This document shows, in pieces, positions 23,346 to 30,817 of a stretch of DNA of 36,107 nucleotides; within the stretch, counting starts at the first letter, position 1, and every line of letters begins with the position of its first letter. The DNA is from Pseudonocardia sp. (GTDB taxonomy: Bacteria > Actinomycetota > Actinomycetes > Mycobacteriales > Pseudonocardiaceae). The translations under genes were made by a program, and so were the position numbers. The notes beneath the pieces are model-generated. The model saw only the letters and a program-made list of their open reading frames with translations. It made no database searches and was not told the origin of the DNA. The stretch lies in NCBI GenBank assembly GCA_025465235.1, contig JAODNO010000645.1, forward strand, positions 1 to 36,107, in the 5' to 3' direction.

Positions 23346-25274
23346 TCAGGCCAGTTCCCGCTCGGGTAGCCCGTGCTCGGGCGAGGGTGCGTTCGGGGTC
23401 GGGGCGGGCACCGGATGGTGGAGGCTGTGGAGGCGCGCGTAACGGCCGCCCAGGGCGAGCAGTTGAGCGTGGGTGCCGGCCTCGGCGACCCGGCCGTCGG
23501 CGAGCACGACGATCCGGTCCGCGCGCGCCGCGGTCAGCAGATCATGGGAGATGATCAGGGTGCTGCGGCCGGCGATGAGCCGCCGCACGGGTCCCAGGAG
23601 CCGCTCGGCGGACTCGGCGTCCAGGCCGGTGGTGGGCTCGTCGAGCAGGAGCAGCGGGGCGTCGCGCAGCATCGCGCGGGCGATCGCCAGCCGCTGGCGC
23701 TGCCCGCCCGACAGCAGCCGCCCGCGCTGGCCGACCCGGGTGTCGTACCCGTCGGGCAGGGCTTGGATGAACTCCGCCGCGTCCGCGGCGAGGACTGCGC
23801 GCCCGATGTCGCCCTCGGTCGCGTCCGGGCGTCCCCACGCGATGTTGTCTCGCACCGTGCCGTCGAGCACCAGGGTCTCCTGCAGGACGACAGCGATGTT
23901 GCGGCGCAGGTCGGCGAGGCGGTACTCGCGCAGGTCGTGTCCGTCCAGCAGCACCGCGCCACTGGTGGGGTCGTAGAAGCGCAGGACCAGCTTGCCGAGC
24001 GTGGACTTGCCGGCCCCGGTGTCCCCGACCAGCGCAACGACCTCGCCCGCCGCCACCTGCAGGGTGACCTCGACCAGCGCCGGCCGCTGGGCGCCGGGGT
24101 AGTGGAACGTCACGCCCTCGAGCCGCAGATCGCCCCGGCTGCGCCGCAGGGGCGTCGGCGCGTCGGGCTCGGGAACCGTGGGCCGCTGGTCGAGGAGCTC
24201 GAGGATCCGCTCGGCGCCGGCGGTGGCGGCGAACAGGGAGTTGGTCAGCCTGCCCAGTTCGCGGATCGGGCTGTTGAGCTGGGACAGGTAGGCCATGAAG
24301 ACCAGCAGCCCGCCGAGGGTGATGCGGCTCTGGGCGAGCTCCCACACCCCGAGGGCCACCACCACCAGGATGCCGAGGACCTCGACGAGGGCGACGAGCG
24401 GGGCGAAGATCCCGTGGAGCCGGGCGGTGGTCATCTGGGCGGCGAAGCTGCCCAGGTTCTGCCGGTGGAACCGCTGGACCTGTGCGTCCTGCTGGTTGTA
24501 GGCCTGCACGAGCGCGGTGTTGCCGAGGCTCTCCTCGGCCACGGAGCTGATCGCGCCGTCGCGGCGTCGGGTCTCGCGCGCGGCCTGCTTGAGGCGTCGG
24601 GAGAAGTACCGGGCAAGTCCGAGGAACAGGGGTGCGCCCACCAGCGAGGCCGCCGCGAGGCGCCAGTCCAGGACGAACAGCGCCGTGCCGAACAGGAGGA
24701 TCCGGAACACGTAGGAGACGACGTCCGCCGGGCCGGTGAGGATCAGGGTCTCCACCGCTGACACGTCGCCCGTGAGCCGGGACAGGATGTCGCCGAGCGG
24801 GCGGCGCTCGAAGAAGCTCAGTGAGAGGTTCTGCAGGTGCGCGAAGGTGCGGGTGCGCAGGTCGACCAGAAAGCGCTCGCCGATCCAGGTGGACAGGTAC
24901 CGGTCGGCGAAGTCGAGCGCGCCCCCGACGAGGGTGAAGCCCACGAACGCGGCCGCGACCATCGGGAACAGGCGGTAGTCGTGTGGCGTCAACACGTCGT
25001 CCACGACGATCTTGAACAGCCAGATCTCCGCGGTCGTCAGCACCGGGGAGACAGCGACCAGGACCAGGGTGAGCGCGAGCCACCACCGGTAGCGGCGGGC
25101 CATGGGCCAGAACCGGCGCACGATCTGCCGCAGCCGCACGACCGGCGCCTCGGCCACGCCCTCCGCGCCAGCATCGCCCCGTTCCGGCACCGCGCCCGGT
25201 AGGACACCCGACGACTTGCCGCGAGGCGCCCGGCCCGGAGGCCGGGCCGGGCGCTCCATCGCAGGATCAGTCAC
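23346..25274 (-). CDS. Half-size ABC exporter (fused membrane and ATPase domains)
   Basis: The 642-residue protein has a charged N-terminal tail of about 60 residues, six membrane segments (about 65-330) and a nucleotide-binding domain. The latter shows Walker A GDTGAGKST (417-425), signature LSGGQRQRL (from 521) and Walker B LLLLDEP (541-547). This is the MsbA/LmrA-type layout of drug, lipid or peptide exporters; it works as a dimer. There is no N-terminal C39 peptidase domain. GTG 25274 is the likely start, 6 nt after a 49-codon ORF on the same strand; ATG 25259 is an alternative. Neither has a clear ribosome site, suggesting translational coupling to the small ORF. Substrate unknown. Confidence 0.92.
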   Translation of the reverse strand: MTDPAMERPARPPGRAPRGKSSGVLPGAVPERGDAGAEGVAEAPVVRLRQIVRRFWPMARRYRWWLALTLVLVAVSPVLTTAEIWLFKIVVDDVLTPHDYRLFPMVAAAFVGFTLVGGALDFADRYLSTWIGERFLVDLRTRTFAHLQNLSLSFFERRPLGDILSRLTGDVSAVETLILTGPADVVSYVFRILLFGTALFVLDWRLAAASLVGAPLFLGLARYFSRRLKQAARETRRRDGAISSVAEESLGNTALVQAYNQQDAQVQRFHRQNLGSFAAQMTTARLHGIFAPLVALVEVLGILVVVALGVWELAQSRITLGGLLVFMAYLSQLNSPIRELGRLTNSLFAATAGAERILELLDQRPTVPEPDAPTPLRRSRGDLRLEGVTFHYPGAQRPALVEVTLQVAAGEVVALVGDTGAGKSTLGKLVLRFYDPTSGAVLLDGHDLREYRLADLRRNIAVVLQETLVLDGTVRDNIAWGRPDATEGDIGRAVLAADAAEFIQALPDGYDTRVGQRGRLLSGGQRQRLAIARAMLRDAPLLLLDEPTTGLDAESAERLLGPVRRLIAGRSTLIISHDLLTAARADRIVVLADGRVAEAGTHAQLLALGGRYARLHSLHHPVPAPTPNAPSPEHGLPERELA

Positions 25275-25280
25275 CGCTGG

Positions 25281-25430
25281 CTAGTATCTGTCGCGGAAGC
25301 TGTCGCGGTCGCGGTCACGGTAGCGGTCGTCGTAGCCGTCGTTGTTGCGGTCGCACCAGTGGTCGTCGTTGTGACAGCCGGGGCGGCTGCTGCGCCCCAG
25401 CCAGCCAAACAGATAGTCAAACAGACTCAT
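25281..25430 (-). CDS. 49-residue Asp/Arg-rich small protein upstream of the ABC exporter
   Basis: ATG 25430 follows a ribosome site (GAAGG, about 6-7 nt away) and the frame ends at TAG 25281-25283, 6 nt before the exporter GTG. The peptide starts MSLFDYLFGWLGRSSR, a short amphipathic segment. It then has CHNDDHWC (Cys19, Cys26 with two His), a calcium-loop-like DRNNDGYDD and an Arg-Asp repeat tail. There is no signal peptide or membrane segment. I recognise no family. The Cys/His block suggests metal binding and DxNxDG suggests calcium binding, but both are motif-level guesses. The position suggests a partner, regulator or substrate of the exporter. The Arg-Asp tail is low complexity, so a chance ORF is possible. 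Confidence 0.5.
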   Translation of the reverse strand: MSLFDYLFGWLGRSSRPGCHNDDHWCDRNNDGYDDRYRDRDRDSFRDRY

Positions 25431-25883
25431 CGCGGACCTTCTTTCTCGTTTGCCCCCCCGACGACTCCAGCGTCATCGCGGCTCCCCGATCGTCCTCTGT
25501 GGAGCAGTGCTGTGTCAGACCTGTATCGGGAATTCACTCGTCCCCCGGAACGCCGGGCCACCGGGGGTGCCCCAGATCGCGCAACTCCCGCTGATCGGAC
25601 CTCGCTTGACCCCGGCGAACAGACCAGACAATGCTGGAGAATGGAAGCAAGAGTCGTCCGGCCGGGGGGCTCCCGGCGGTCGCGCTGTCCCGCCATAAGG
25701 GTGCGTGGCCAGTGGCGGTAGCGGTCGAACTCCTCGGACGTCTGCGAGTTCCTTATTGCCGCATGGCTGCCGCCGAGCCACCACTTGGTCGAAGGAATAT
25801 CACCGCCCCCGGAAACAGCCGCCCGAATGCGCGCGGCACCGCTCCGACCTCCGGCCCTTGAAGATCGAAGCGCCGATCACATC
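25431..25883. other. Intergenic stretch with no recognised gene
   Basis: No convincing gene is seen. A weak minus-strand promoter for the small ORF and exporter may be CTGACA (25518-25513) and GACGAT (25494-25489), spacer 18. Open frames on both strands lack ribosome sites and family features. Confidence 0.35.
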
Positions 25884-26861
25884 TCAGTCAAGGCGTTGGT
25901 CGATGTCCTGCCCCTCGATATCGGTCCACACGTCCGCCACGACCCGCGCGGTCAGCCGGGCAGCGCTCGACGCAACCTCTTCCGGGCCGCGCATGCCCAC
26001 CACGACGGACGCCGTCGCCACGTGCCGCAACGGAAACTGCATCGCCAACTGCGGGAGGGTATTGCCGTGCCGCTCAGCGACGCGAGCAAGCGCACGGGCT
26101 CGGGCCAGCATTTCGGCCGGCGCGGGGCCGTAGTCGAAGTACGCGTCGTCGCCCGGCCAGTGTTTCGCGAGCAGCCCGGAGTTGTATGGGGCGGCCGCGA
26201 TCACCGACACCCCACGCCGCTCGCACTCGGCCAGCAACGGCTCGCCGCTGCGGTCGACCAGGGTCCACCTGCCGGCCAGCATGACGGCGTCCAGATCGGC
26301 CTCCCGCACCATTCGCAGCGGGGCCTGCCACTGATTCATTCCGACGCCGATCGCGCCGACAACGCCCTGCTCGCGCAGCTCGACCAGCGCCGGGATCGCC
26401 TCGGAGAGTGTCTGGTCCACCAAGTCGTCCGGGTCGTGTACGAGCGCGAGGTCAATGCGGTCCAGTCCGAGCCGCCGCAGGCTCTCCTCGATGCTGCGAC
26501 GCACCCCGTCACCGGAGTAGTCGAGCCGCCGGGTCAGGGTGTCCGGCACAGCGAACATGCCGCTGCGCAGGTCCGATCCGGTGGGTGCGGGATTGCGCAC
26601 GAGCAACCGGCCGACCTTGGTCGAGACGACGTACTGCTCGCGCGGGTACGCGGCCAGTGCCCGGCCTAGGCGCTGCTCGGCGAGGCCGAGGCCGTAGTGC
26701 GGAGCGGTGTCGAAGTATCGGACTCCGGCGTCCCACGCGGCATGCACCGCAGCGGCAGCGGTGGCGTCGTCCGTCGGCGTATAGAGGTTGCCGATGGCGG
26801 CGGCTCCGAAGCCCATCTCGGTGACCTCCACGTCGGTGCGTCCCAGGCGCCGGCTCCTCAT
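25884..26861 (-). CDS. Aldo/keto reductase, likely deoxysugar (L-fucose-type) 1-dehydrogenase
   Basis: The 325-residue enzyme has the catalytic tetrad Asp51, Tyr56 (FDTAPHYGLG), Lys82 (VVSTKVGR) and His142 (LALVHDPDD). FDTAPHYGLGLAEQRLG followed by LGRAL resembles the D-threo-aldose/L-fucose dehydrogenase branch, which oxidises the sugar to its lactone with NAD(P)+. I prefer ATG 26861 because GGGAG lies 8 nt upstream; ATG 26876 is in frame but lacks a site and overlaps the preceding gene. It is the last gene of the seven-gene operon and would catalyse the first oxidation in the pathway. Confidence 0.87.
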   Translation of the reverse strand: MRSRRLGRTDVEVTEMGFGAAAIGNLYTPTDDATAAAAVHAAWDAGVRYFDTAPHYGLGLAEQRLGRALAAYPREQYVVSTKVGRLLVRNPAPTGSDLRSGMFAVPDTLTRRLDYSGDGVRRSIEESLRRLGLDRIDLALVHDPDDLVDQTLSEAIPALVELREQGVVGAIGVGMNQWQAPLRMVREADLDAVMLAGRWTLVDRSGEPLLAECERRGVSVIAAAPYNSGLLAKHWPGDDAYFDYGPAPAEMLARARALARVAERHGNTLPQLAMQFPLRHVATASVVVGMRGPEEVASSAARLTARVVADVWTDIEGQDIDQRLD

Positions 26862-26862
26862 G

Positions 26863-27726
26863 TCATGGTCTCCCATCGAGCCGGTACCAGGCTGCGGCGC
26901 TCGAGCCGAAGACCGCGGCGGTCTCGGTTTCGGAGCAGCCGGCGAGGAGGTCGCTCGTCACCGTGACGACGTCGAGGTATTCGGCACGAAGCAGGCAAAC
27001 CGGCCAGTCCGAACCGAACATGGTGCGCTGTGCACCGAATGCGGAGAGCACATGGTCGGCATAGGGCCGCACGGTGTCGGGTGTCCAGTCCCTTCCGGCC
27101 TCGGTGAGCAGCCCAGACAGCTTGACCGCAACGTTGGGCAGCTGCGCGAGTTCGGCGATGTGCCGCCGCCACGGCTGGCTCTCGCCGGCCGCGATCGGTG
27201 GTTTGCCGCCGTGATCGAGGATGAAGCGCAGCTCGGGAACCCGGCGCACAGCGCCGATGGCAGCCTGCAGCTGGGACTCGGTGACCAGCAGGTCGTAGGC
27301 GAGTCCGACGTCAGCCACGGCACGCAAACCGCGAAGGACGTCGGGGCGCAGCAGCCACTGCGGGTCCGGTTCGCCCTGCACCTGGTGCCGGATACCGACG
27401 AGCCAACGGGCATTCGTCCCGTCATTCAGTTCGGCGAGCCGATCGGCGACGTCGGGGGCGGCGAGATCTACCCAGCCCACCACGCCCCTGATTTCCGGCG
27501 TCCGTTCGGCGAGCGCCAGCAACTCCGGCGTCTCCTCCGCAACCGTGATCGTCTGCACGAGAACCGTGGCGCCGATGCCCGCGTCGGCCAACTGCGGCCG
27601 TAACTCTTCGAAGGTGAAGGTACGGCGCAGTGCCGGGATGTCTGCCGTCCAGGGCTGGTCGCGCACAGCGAGGTCCCACACGTGGTGGTGCGCATCGATG
27701 CGCACACCCGGCAGGTGCTCAGTCAA
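26863..27726 (-). CDS. Amidohydrolase-family lactonase (L-fuconolactonase-like)
   Basis: The 287-residue product belongs to the amidohydrolase-2 sugar-lactonase group. RIDAHHHVWDL carries the HxH pair (His13, His15), followed by the family text ATVLVQTITVAEET. A His in ILDHGGKPP and Asp in MFGSDWPV complete the site. It should open L-fucono- or L-rhamnono-lactone to the free acid. No ATG is available. TTG 27726 has a strong GGAGGAGGTG site inside the mutarotase gene and overlaps that gene's end, so I chose it; GTG 27705 is the alternative. The aldo/keto reductase starts 1 nt after the stop. Confidence 0.87.
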   Translation of the reverse strand: MTEHLPGVRIDAHHHVWDLAVRDQPWTADIPALRRTFTFEELRPQLADAGIGATVLVQTITVAEETPELLALAERTPEIRGVVGWVDLAAPDVADRLAELNDGTNARWLVGIRHQVQGEPDPQWLLRPDVLRGLRAVADVGLAYDLLVTESQLQAAIGAVRRVPELRFILDHGGKPPIAAGESQPWRRHIAELAQLPNVAVKLSGLLTEAGRDWTPDTVRPYADHVLSAFGAQRTMFGSDWPVCLLRAEYLDVVTVTSDLLAGCSETETAAVFGSSAAAWYRLDGRP

Positions 27727-28048
27727 GGTGGAACACCTCCTCCATCGGCGCCCACCACTGCCCGACTTCGGCAGTGTCGACAGGCTGCTGGCAGGGATCG
27801 GTGAGCTGCCACCACCGCCTGGTCTCAGGGTCCACAGCCATCGCCGCCATGTCGGAGTCGTAGTCGTCGCCGTCGTACTCCAGGTAGGAGAACAGGACAC
27901 CGTCGCGCAGGTAGATCGAGTAGTTACGCACGTGCACCTCGCGCAGCTTCGCGAGCACGCCAGGCCAGGCGTCGGCGTGCAGCGCGCGGTACTCCGCCTC
28001 TTTCTCCGGGCGCAACCTGATGACCGAGGCGAAACGCCGCACGTTCAC
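27719..28048 (-). CDS. L-rhamnose/L-fucose mutarotase (RhaM family)
   Basis: At 109 residues it has the normal length of the RhaM fold. RNYSIYLRDGVLFSYLEY, the tryptophan pair RRWW (79-80) and the C-terminal MEEVFHLD are family hallmarks. Tyr20 and His24 correspond to active-site residues of the E. coli enzyme. It interconverts the alpha and beta pyranose anomers so that the dehydrogenase gets its preferred form. GTG 28048 overlaps the SDR stop by 4 nt. The family name says rhamnose, but homologues also occur in L-fucose clusters, so I do not fix the sugar. Confidence 0.9.
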   Translation of the reverse strand: MNVRRFASVIRLRPEKEAEYRALHADAWPGVLAKLREVHVRNYSIYLRDGVLFSYLEYDGDDYDSDMAAMAVDPETRRWWQLTDPCQQPVDTAEVGQWWAPMEEVFHLD

Positions 28049-28803
28049 CGGGGACTCCGCAGCCGCAACGTCTCCATGCCGCCGTCGACGGCTAGCGCGA
28101 CGCCGGTGACCGATCCAGCGGCCGGCGAGCAGAGATACGCGATCGCGCCCGCGACTTCGTCAGGCGACACGAGCCGGCCGTGCGGCTGTCGCGCCTCGAG
28201 CGCGGCACGTTCGGCCTGCGGGTCGTCCGCCATCCCGAGCAGGCGGCCGACCCAGGGCGTGTCAGCGGTCCCCGGGTTCACGGCGTTGACGCGGATGCCT
28301 TCGGGGAGCAGGTCCGCGGCCATCGCGCGGGTGAGGGCGGCGACAGCGCCCTTGCTCGCTGAATACAGCGCCCGTTGGGGCAGCCCGGCGGTGGCGGCGA
28401 TCGAGCAGGTGTTGACGATTGCGGCCTGCGACGAGGCGCGCAACGCGGGCAGCGCGGCGCGGGTCACCCGCACCATGCCGACCACGTTGACGTCGAGCAC
28501 CCGATGCCACTCGTCGTCCGAGTTGTCCTCGACACCGCCTTGCGCACCGATACCGGCATTGTTGACCAGGATGTCGAGTCCACCGAGCTGGGAGATCGCG
28601 GCCTCGACGGCACGGCGCACTGCGGTGTCGTCGGCCACGTCGGCCTGGACGAAGCGCAGATGATCGTGCTCGGCGTCGGCGAGCGGCTCGCGGTCGAGGA
28701 CCGCGACGGTTGCCCCTTCGGCAGCGAGCAGGCGGGCGGTGGTCAGACCGATGCCGGACGCCCCGCCGGTGACAACGGCACGCAACCCTTCGAAGCCAGG
28801 CAT
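28045..28803 (-). CDS. SDR oxidoreductase, likely 2-keto-3-deoxy-L-fuconate (rhamnonate) 4-dehydrogenase
   Basis: This 252-residue classical short-chain dehydrogenase has the cofactor motif TGGASGIG (12-19), NNAG (81-84) and the catalytic Ser134, Tyr147 and Lys151 (YSASK). Asp37 after the second strand (VAVLDRE) favours NAD+. NPGTADTPWVGRLLG resembles 2-keto-3-deoxy-L-fuconate dehydrogenases. Placed beside a FAH hydrolase, it should oxidise the 4-hydroxyl of the keto-deoxy acid to a 2,4-diketo acid. ATG 28803 lies 1 nt after the FAH stop; a frame open upstream is shadow. Confidence 0.9.
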   Translation of the reverse strand: MPGFEGLRAVVTGGASGIGLTTARLLAAEGATVAVLDREPLADAEHDHLRFVQADVADDTAVRRAVEAAISQLGGLDILVNNAGIGAQGGVEDNSDDEWHRVLDVNVVGMVRVTRAALPALRASSQAAIVNTCSIAATAGLPQRALYSASKGAVAALTRAMAADLLPEGIRVNAVNPGTADTPWVGRLLGMADDPQAERAALEARQPHGRLVSPDEVAGAIAYLCSPAAGSVTGVALAVDGGMETLRLRSPR

Positions 28804-28804
28804 C

Positions 28805-29647
28805 TCAGGCCTGCCCGAAGTGCTGCCGTTGGCGGCCGAGCCCATCAATTTCCAGCTCGACGACATCACCTTCGCGGAGATAAGGGTGATCGGTCCTGCC
28901 GAGCGCGACTCCGGCCGGCGTGCCGGTGTTGATGACGTCTCCGGGCCGCAGCACCATGAATTGACTGAGGTACCACACGACGTGGCCGACATCGAAGATC
29001 ATGTTCTTGGTGCTGCCGTTCTGGCGAAGCTCTCCGTTCACCCACAGCCGCATGCCCAGACCTTGCGGATCGGCGACCTCGTCCGCGGTCACCAGCCATG
29101 GTCCCAACGGATTGAACGTCTCACAGTTCTTGCCCTTGTCCCACTGCCCGCCCCGCTCGATCTGGAACTCACGCTCGGACACGTCATGGCTCAGGACATA
29201 TCCGGCAATGTGTGCCGCCGCATCCCTGGGACCGTCGAGGTAGCGAGCCGGTGCGCCGATCACGACTCCGAGCTCGACCTCCCAGTCGGTCTTGGCCGAT
29301 GCGCGCGGGATCAGCACCTGATCCTCGGGTCCGACCACGGTGTCCGGCGCCTTCATGAAGACGACCGGCTCTGCGGGCTCGGCCGCTCCGGTCTCCTCGG
29401 CGTGGTCGCGGTAGTTCAGGCCGATGCAGACGATCTTGCCGATACCGGTCAGGGGTGGGCCGAACCGACCCACCGTGTCCAGCTCTGGAAGAGAACCCGC
29501 GCTGAGCGCATCTCGCGTCCGTGTCAAGCCGGTCGCGATGAACGCCGCGTCAATGTCATCGGTGAGCTGCGTGAGGTCGCGCCATGTCGCGCCGTCCCAC
29601 ACCGCCGGACGTTCTCCGCCTGTGTCACCGATACGCGCGAGGCGCAT
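28805..29647 (-). CDS. FAH-family hydrolase, likely 2,4-diketo-3-deoxy-L-fuconate (rhamnonate) hydrolase
   Basis: The 280-residue enzyme has the family core GIGKIVCIGLNYRDHAEE, metal ligands Glu123, Glu125 (WEVELGVV) and Asp155 (SHDVSERE), and the C-terminal INTGTPAGVALG. It matches the diketo-deoxy-fuconate hydrolase/ureidoglycolate-lyase-like branch, which cleaves the diketo acid into pyruvate and lactate. AGGAGATG precedes the ATG. It is not closely similar to the shorter FAH protein at 12803-13510. Confidence 0.88.
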   Translation of the reverse strand: MRLARIGDTGGERPAVWDGATWRDLTQLTDDIDAAFIATGLTRTRDALSAGSLPELDTVGRFGPPLTGIGKIVCIGLNYRDHAEETGAAEPAEPVVFMKAPDTVVGPEDQVLIPRASAKTDWEVELGVVIGAPARYLDGPRDAAAHIAGYVLSHDVSEREFQIERGGQWDKGKNCETFNPLGPWLVTADEVADPQGLGMRLWVNGELRQNGSTKNMIFDVGHVVWYLSQFMVLRPGDVINTGTPAGVALGRTDHPYLREGDVVELEIDGLGRQRQHFGQA

Positions 29648-29708
29648 ATGTCATCTCCTGTTCGAAAGCTGCTGATGTTCGCTGTGCGGTTGCCTTCCGG
29701 CGATCGAA

Positions 29709-30815
29709 TCATGAGACCACGATGGGGCTGATCGATTGCCTCGCGCGGATCGCGTCCCAGTCCCAGGCGACGCCGTTTCCGGGACTGGACGACGGATATG
29801 CGTATCCGTCCCGGACTTCGAGCTGCGTGCAGGTGATCGTTTCGAGTTGGGGGATGTGTTCCACCCACTGTCCGTTCGGTACACCACAGGCCAGCGCGAC
29901 GTGCAACTCCATCAGGAAGTGCGGTGCGACCGGGACGTTGTACGCCTCGGCAAGGTGCGCGACCTTGAGCCAGGGCGTGATCCCGCCGATGCGGGCCACA
30001 TCGACCTGCACCACCGAGCACGCGCCGGCATGCAGGTAATCCTTGAACTGGCTTACGCTGTAGAGCGATTCACCGATCGCGATCGGAACCGGACAGACGG
30101 CCGCCAAGCGGGCATGACCCCCGATGTCATCGGCCGCCAGTGGCTCTTCGATCCATGCCAGGTCCAGGTCGGCCAAGGCCCTGCCGCGGCGCTCGGCGTC
30201 ATCGAGGCGCAGTGCCTGATTGGCGTCCACCATGAGCTGGAAGGTCTCTCCCACCGCGGCGCGTACCGCCCTGAGCCGATCACGATCCTCCGTATGATGA
30301 GGCTTGCCGATCTTGAGCTTCGCGCCCCGAAAACCACGTTCGCGCATTCGGACCGCGTCGTCGACGAGCTGCTCAGCAGACAGGTGCAGCCAGCCGCCCT
30401 CTGTGGTGTAGACGGGCATTCGGTCGTGCGCACCGCCGATCGCCCGGTACAGCGGAGTGCCGGTCCGGACGCACCGAAGATCCCAGAAGGCGATATCGAT
30501 CGCGGCGAGCGCCAGCGAGCTGACCGGGCCGACGGCCAGTGCGTGCATACCGAACAGCAGCGACCGCCAGTTGGCTTCGAGTGTCTCGGTATCCATCCCG
30601 ATCACCCGCGGGAGCAGATGGTCGCGCATCAGCGCTACGATCGCGCTTCCTCCGCTACCGATGGTGTAGGTGTAACCGGTGCCGGCGCAGCCATCGTCGT
30701 CGGTCAAGGTGAGGATCGGCGTTTCCTGGCTGACGAAGGACTGGATCGCGTCGGTCCGTTGCGTCATCGGTTTGAGATCCACCAGTGTGAGCTCGGCCCG
30801 GACAATCCGCGCCAT
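29709..30815 (-). CDS. Enolase-superfamily dehydratase (talarate/galactarate-dehydratase-like)
   Basis: The 368-residue product has the mandelate-racemase layout. The base pair is Lys166/Lys168 (AKLKIGKP) and the Asp272-His299 dyad (VDVARIGGITPW; APHFLMELHV). Metal ligands are Asp197 (VDANQAL), Glu223 (WIEEPL) and Glu249 (GES). RIGGITPWLK and APHFLMELHV recall L-talarate/galactarate dehydratases, whereas classical L-fuconate dehydratase is longer (about 440 residues). In this operon it should dehydrate the aldonate to a 2-keto-3-deoxy acid. ATG 30815 was chosen as the family N-terminus (MARIVRAEL); the frame open to 31289 is shadow. It starts 2 nt after the esterase gene. Confidence 0.88.
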   Translation of the reverse strand: MARIVRAELTLVDLKPMTQRTDAIQSFVSQETPILTLTDDDGCAGTGYTYTIGSGGSAIVALMRDHLLPRVIGMDTETLEANWRSLLFGMHALAVGPVSSLALAAIDIAFWDLRCVRTGTPLYRAIGGAHDRMPVYTTEGGWLHLSAEQLVDDAVRMRERGFRGAKLKIGKPHHTEDRDRLRAVRAAVGETFQLMVDANQALRLDDAERRGRALADLDLAWIEEPLAADDIGGHARLAAVCPVPIAIGESLYSVSQFKDYLHAGACSVVQVDVARIGGITPWLKVAHLAEAYNVPVAPHFLMELHVALACGVPNGQWVEHIPQLETITCTQLEVRDGYAYPSSSPGNGVAWDWDAIRARQSISPIVVS

Positions 30816-30817
30816 CT

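Noticed and set aside
25275-25290. Leaderless promoter (GATACT) just before the ABC exporter start
   Set aside because: The hexamer lies inside the final codons of the 49-residue ORF, and co-transcription with that ORF explains the missing ribosome site better.
25515-25784. Minus-strand 89-codon frame in the gap before the aldo/keto reductase gene
   Set aside because: No ribosome site, no known family, and poor third-position bias. I found no reason to call it a gene.
27719-28048. Assigning L-rhamnose as the pathway sugar from the mutarotase alone
   Set aside because: RhaM-type mutarotases also occur in L-fucose clusters, and the AKR and lactonase look fucose-like, so the sugar is left open.
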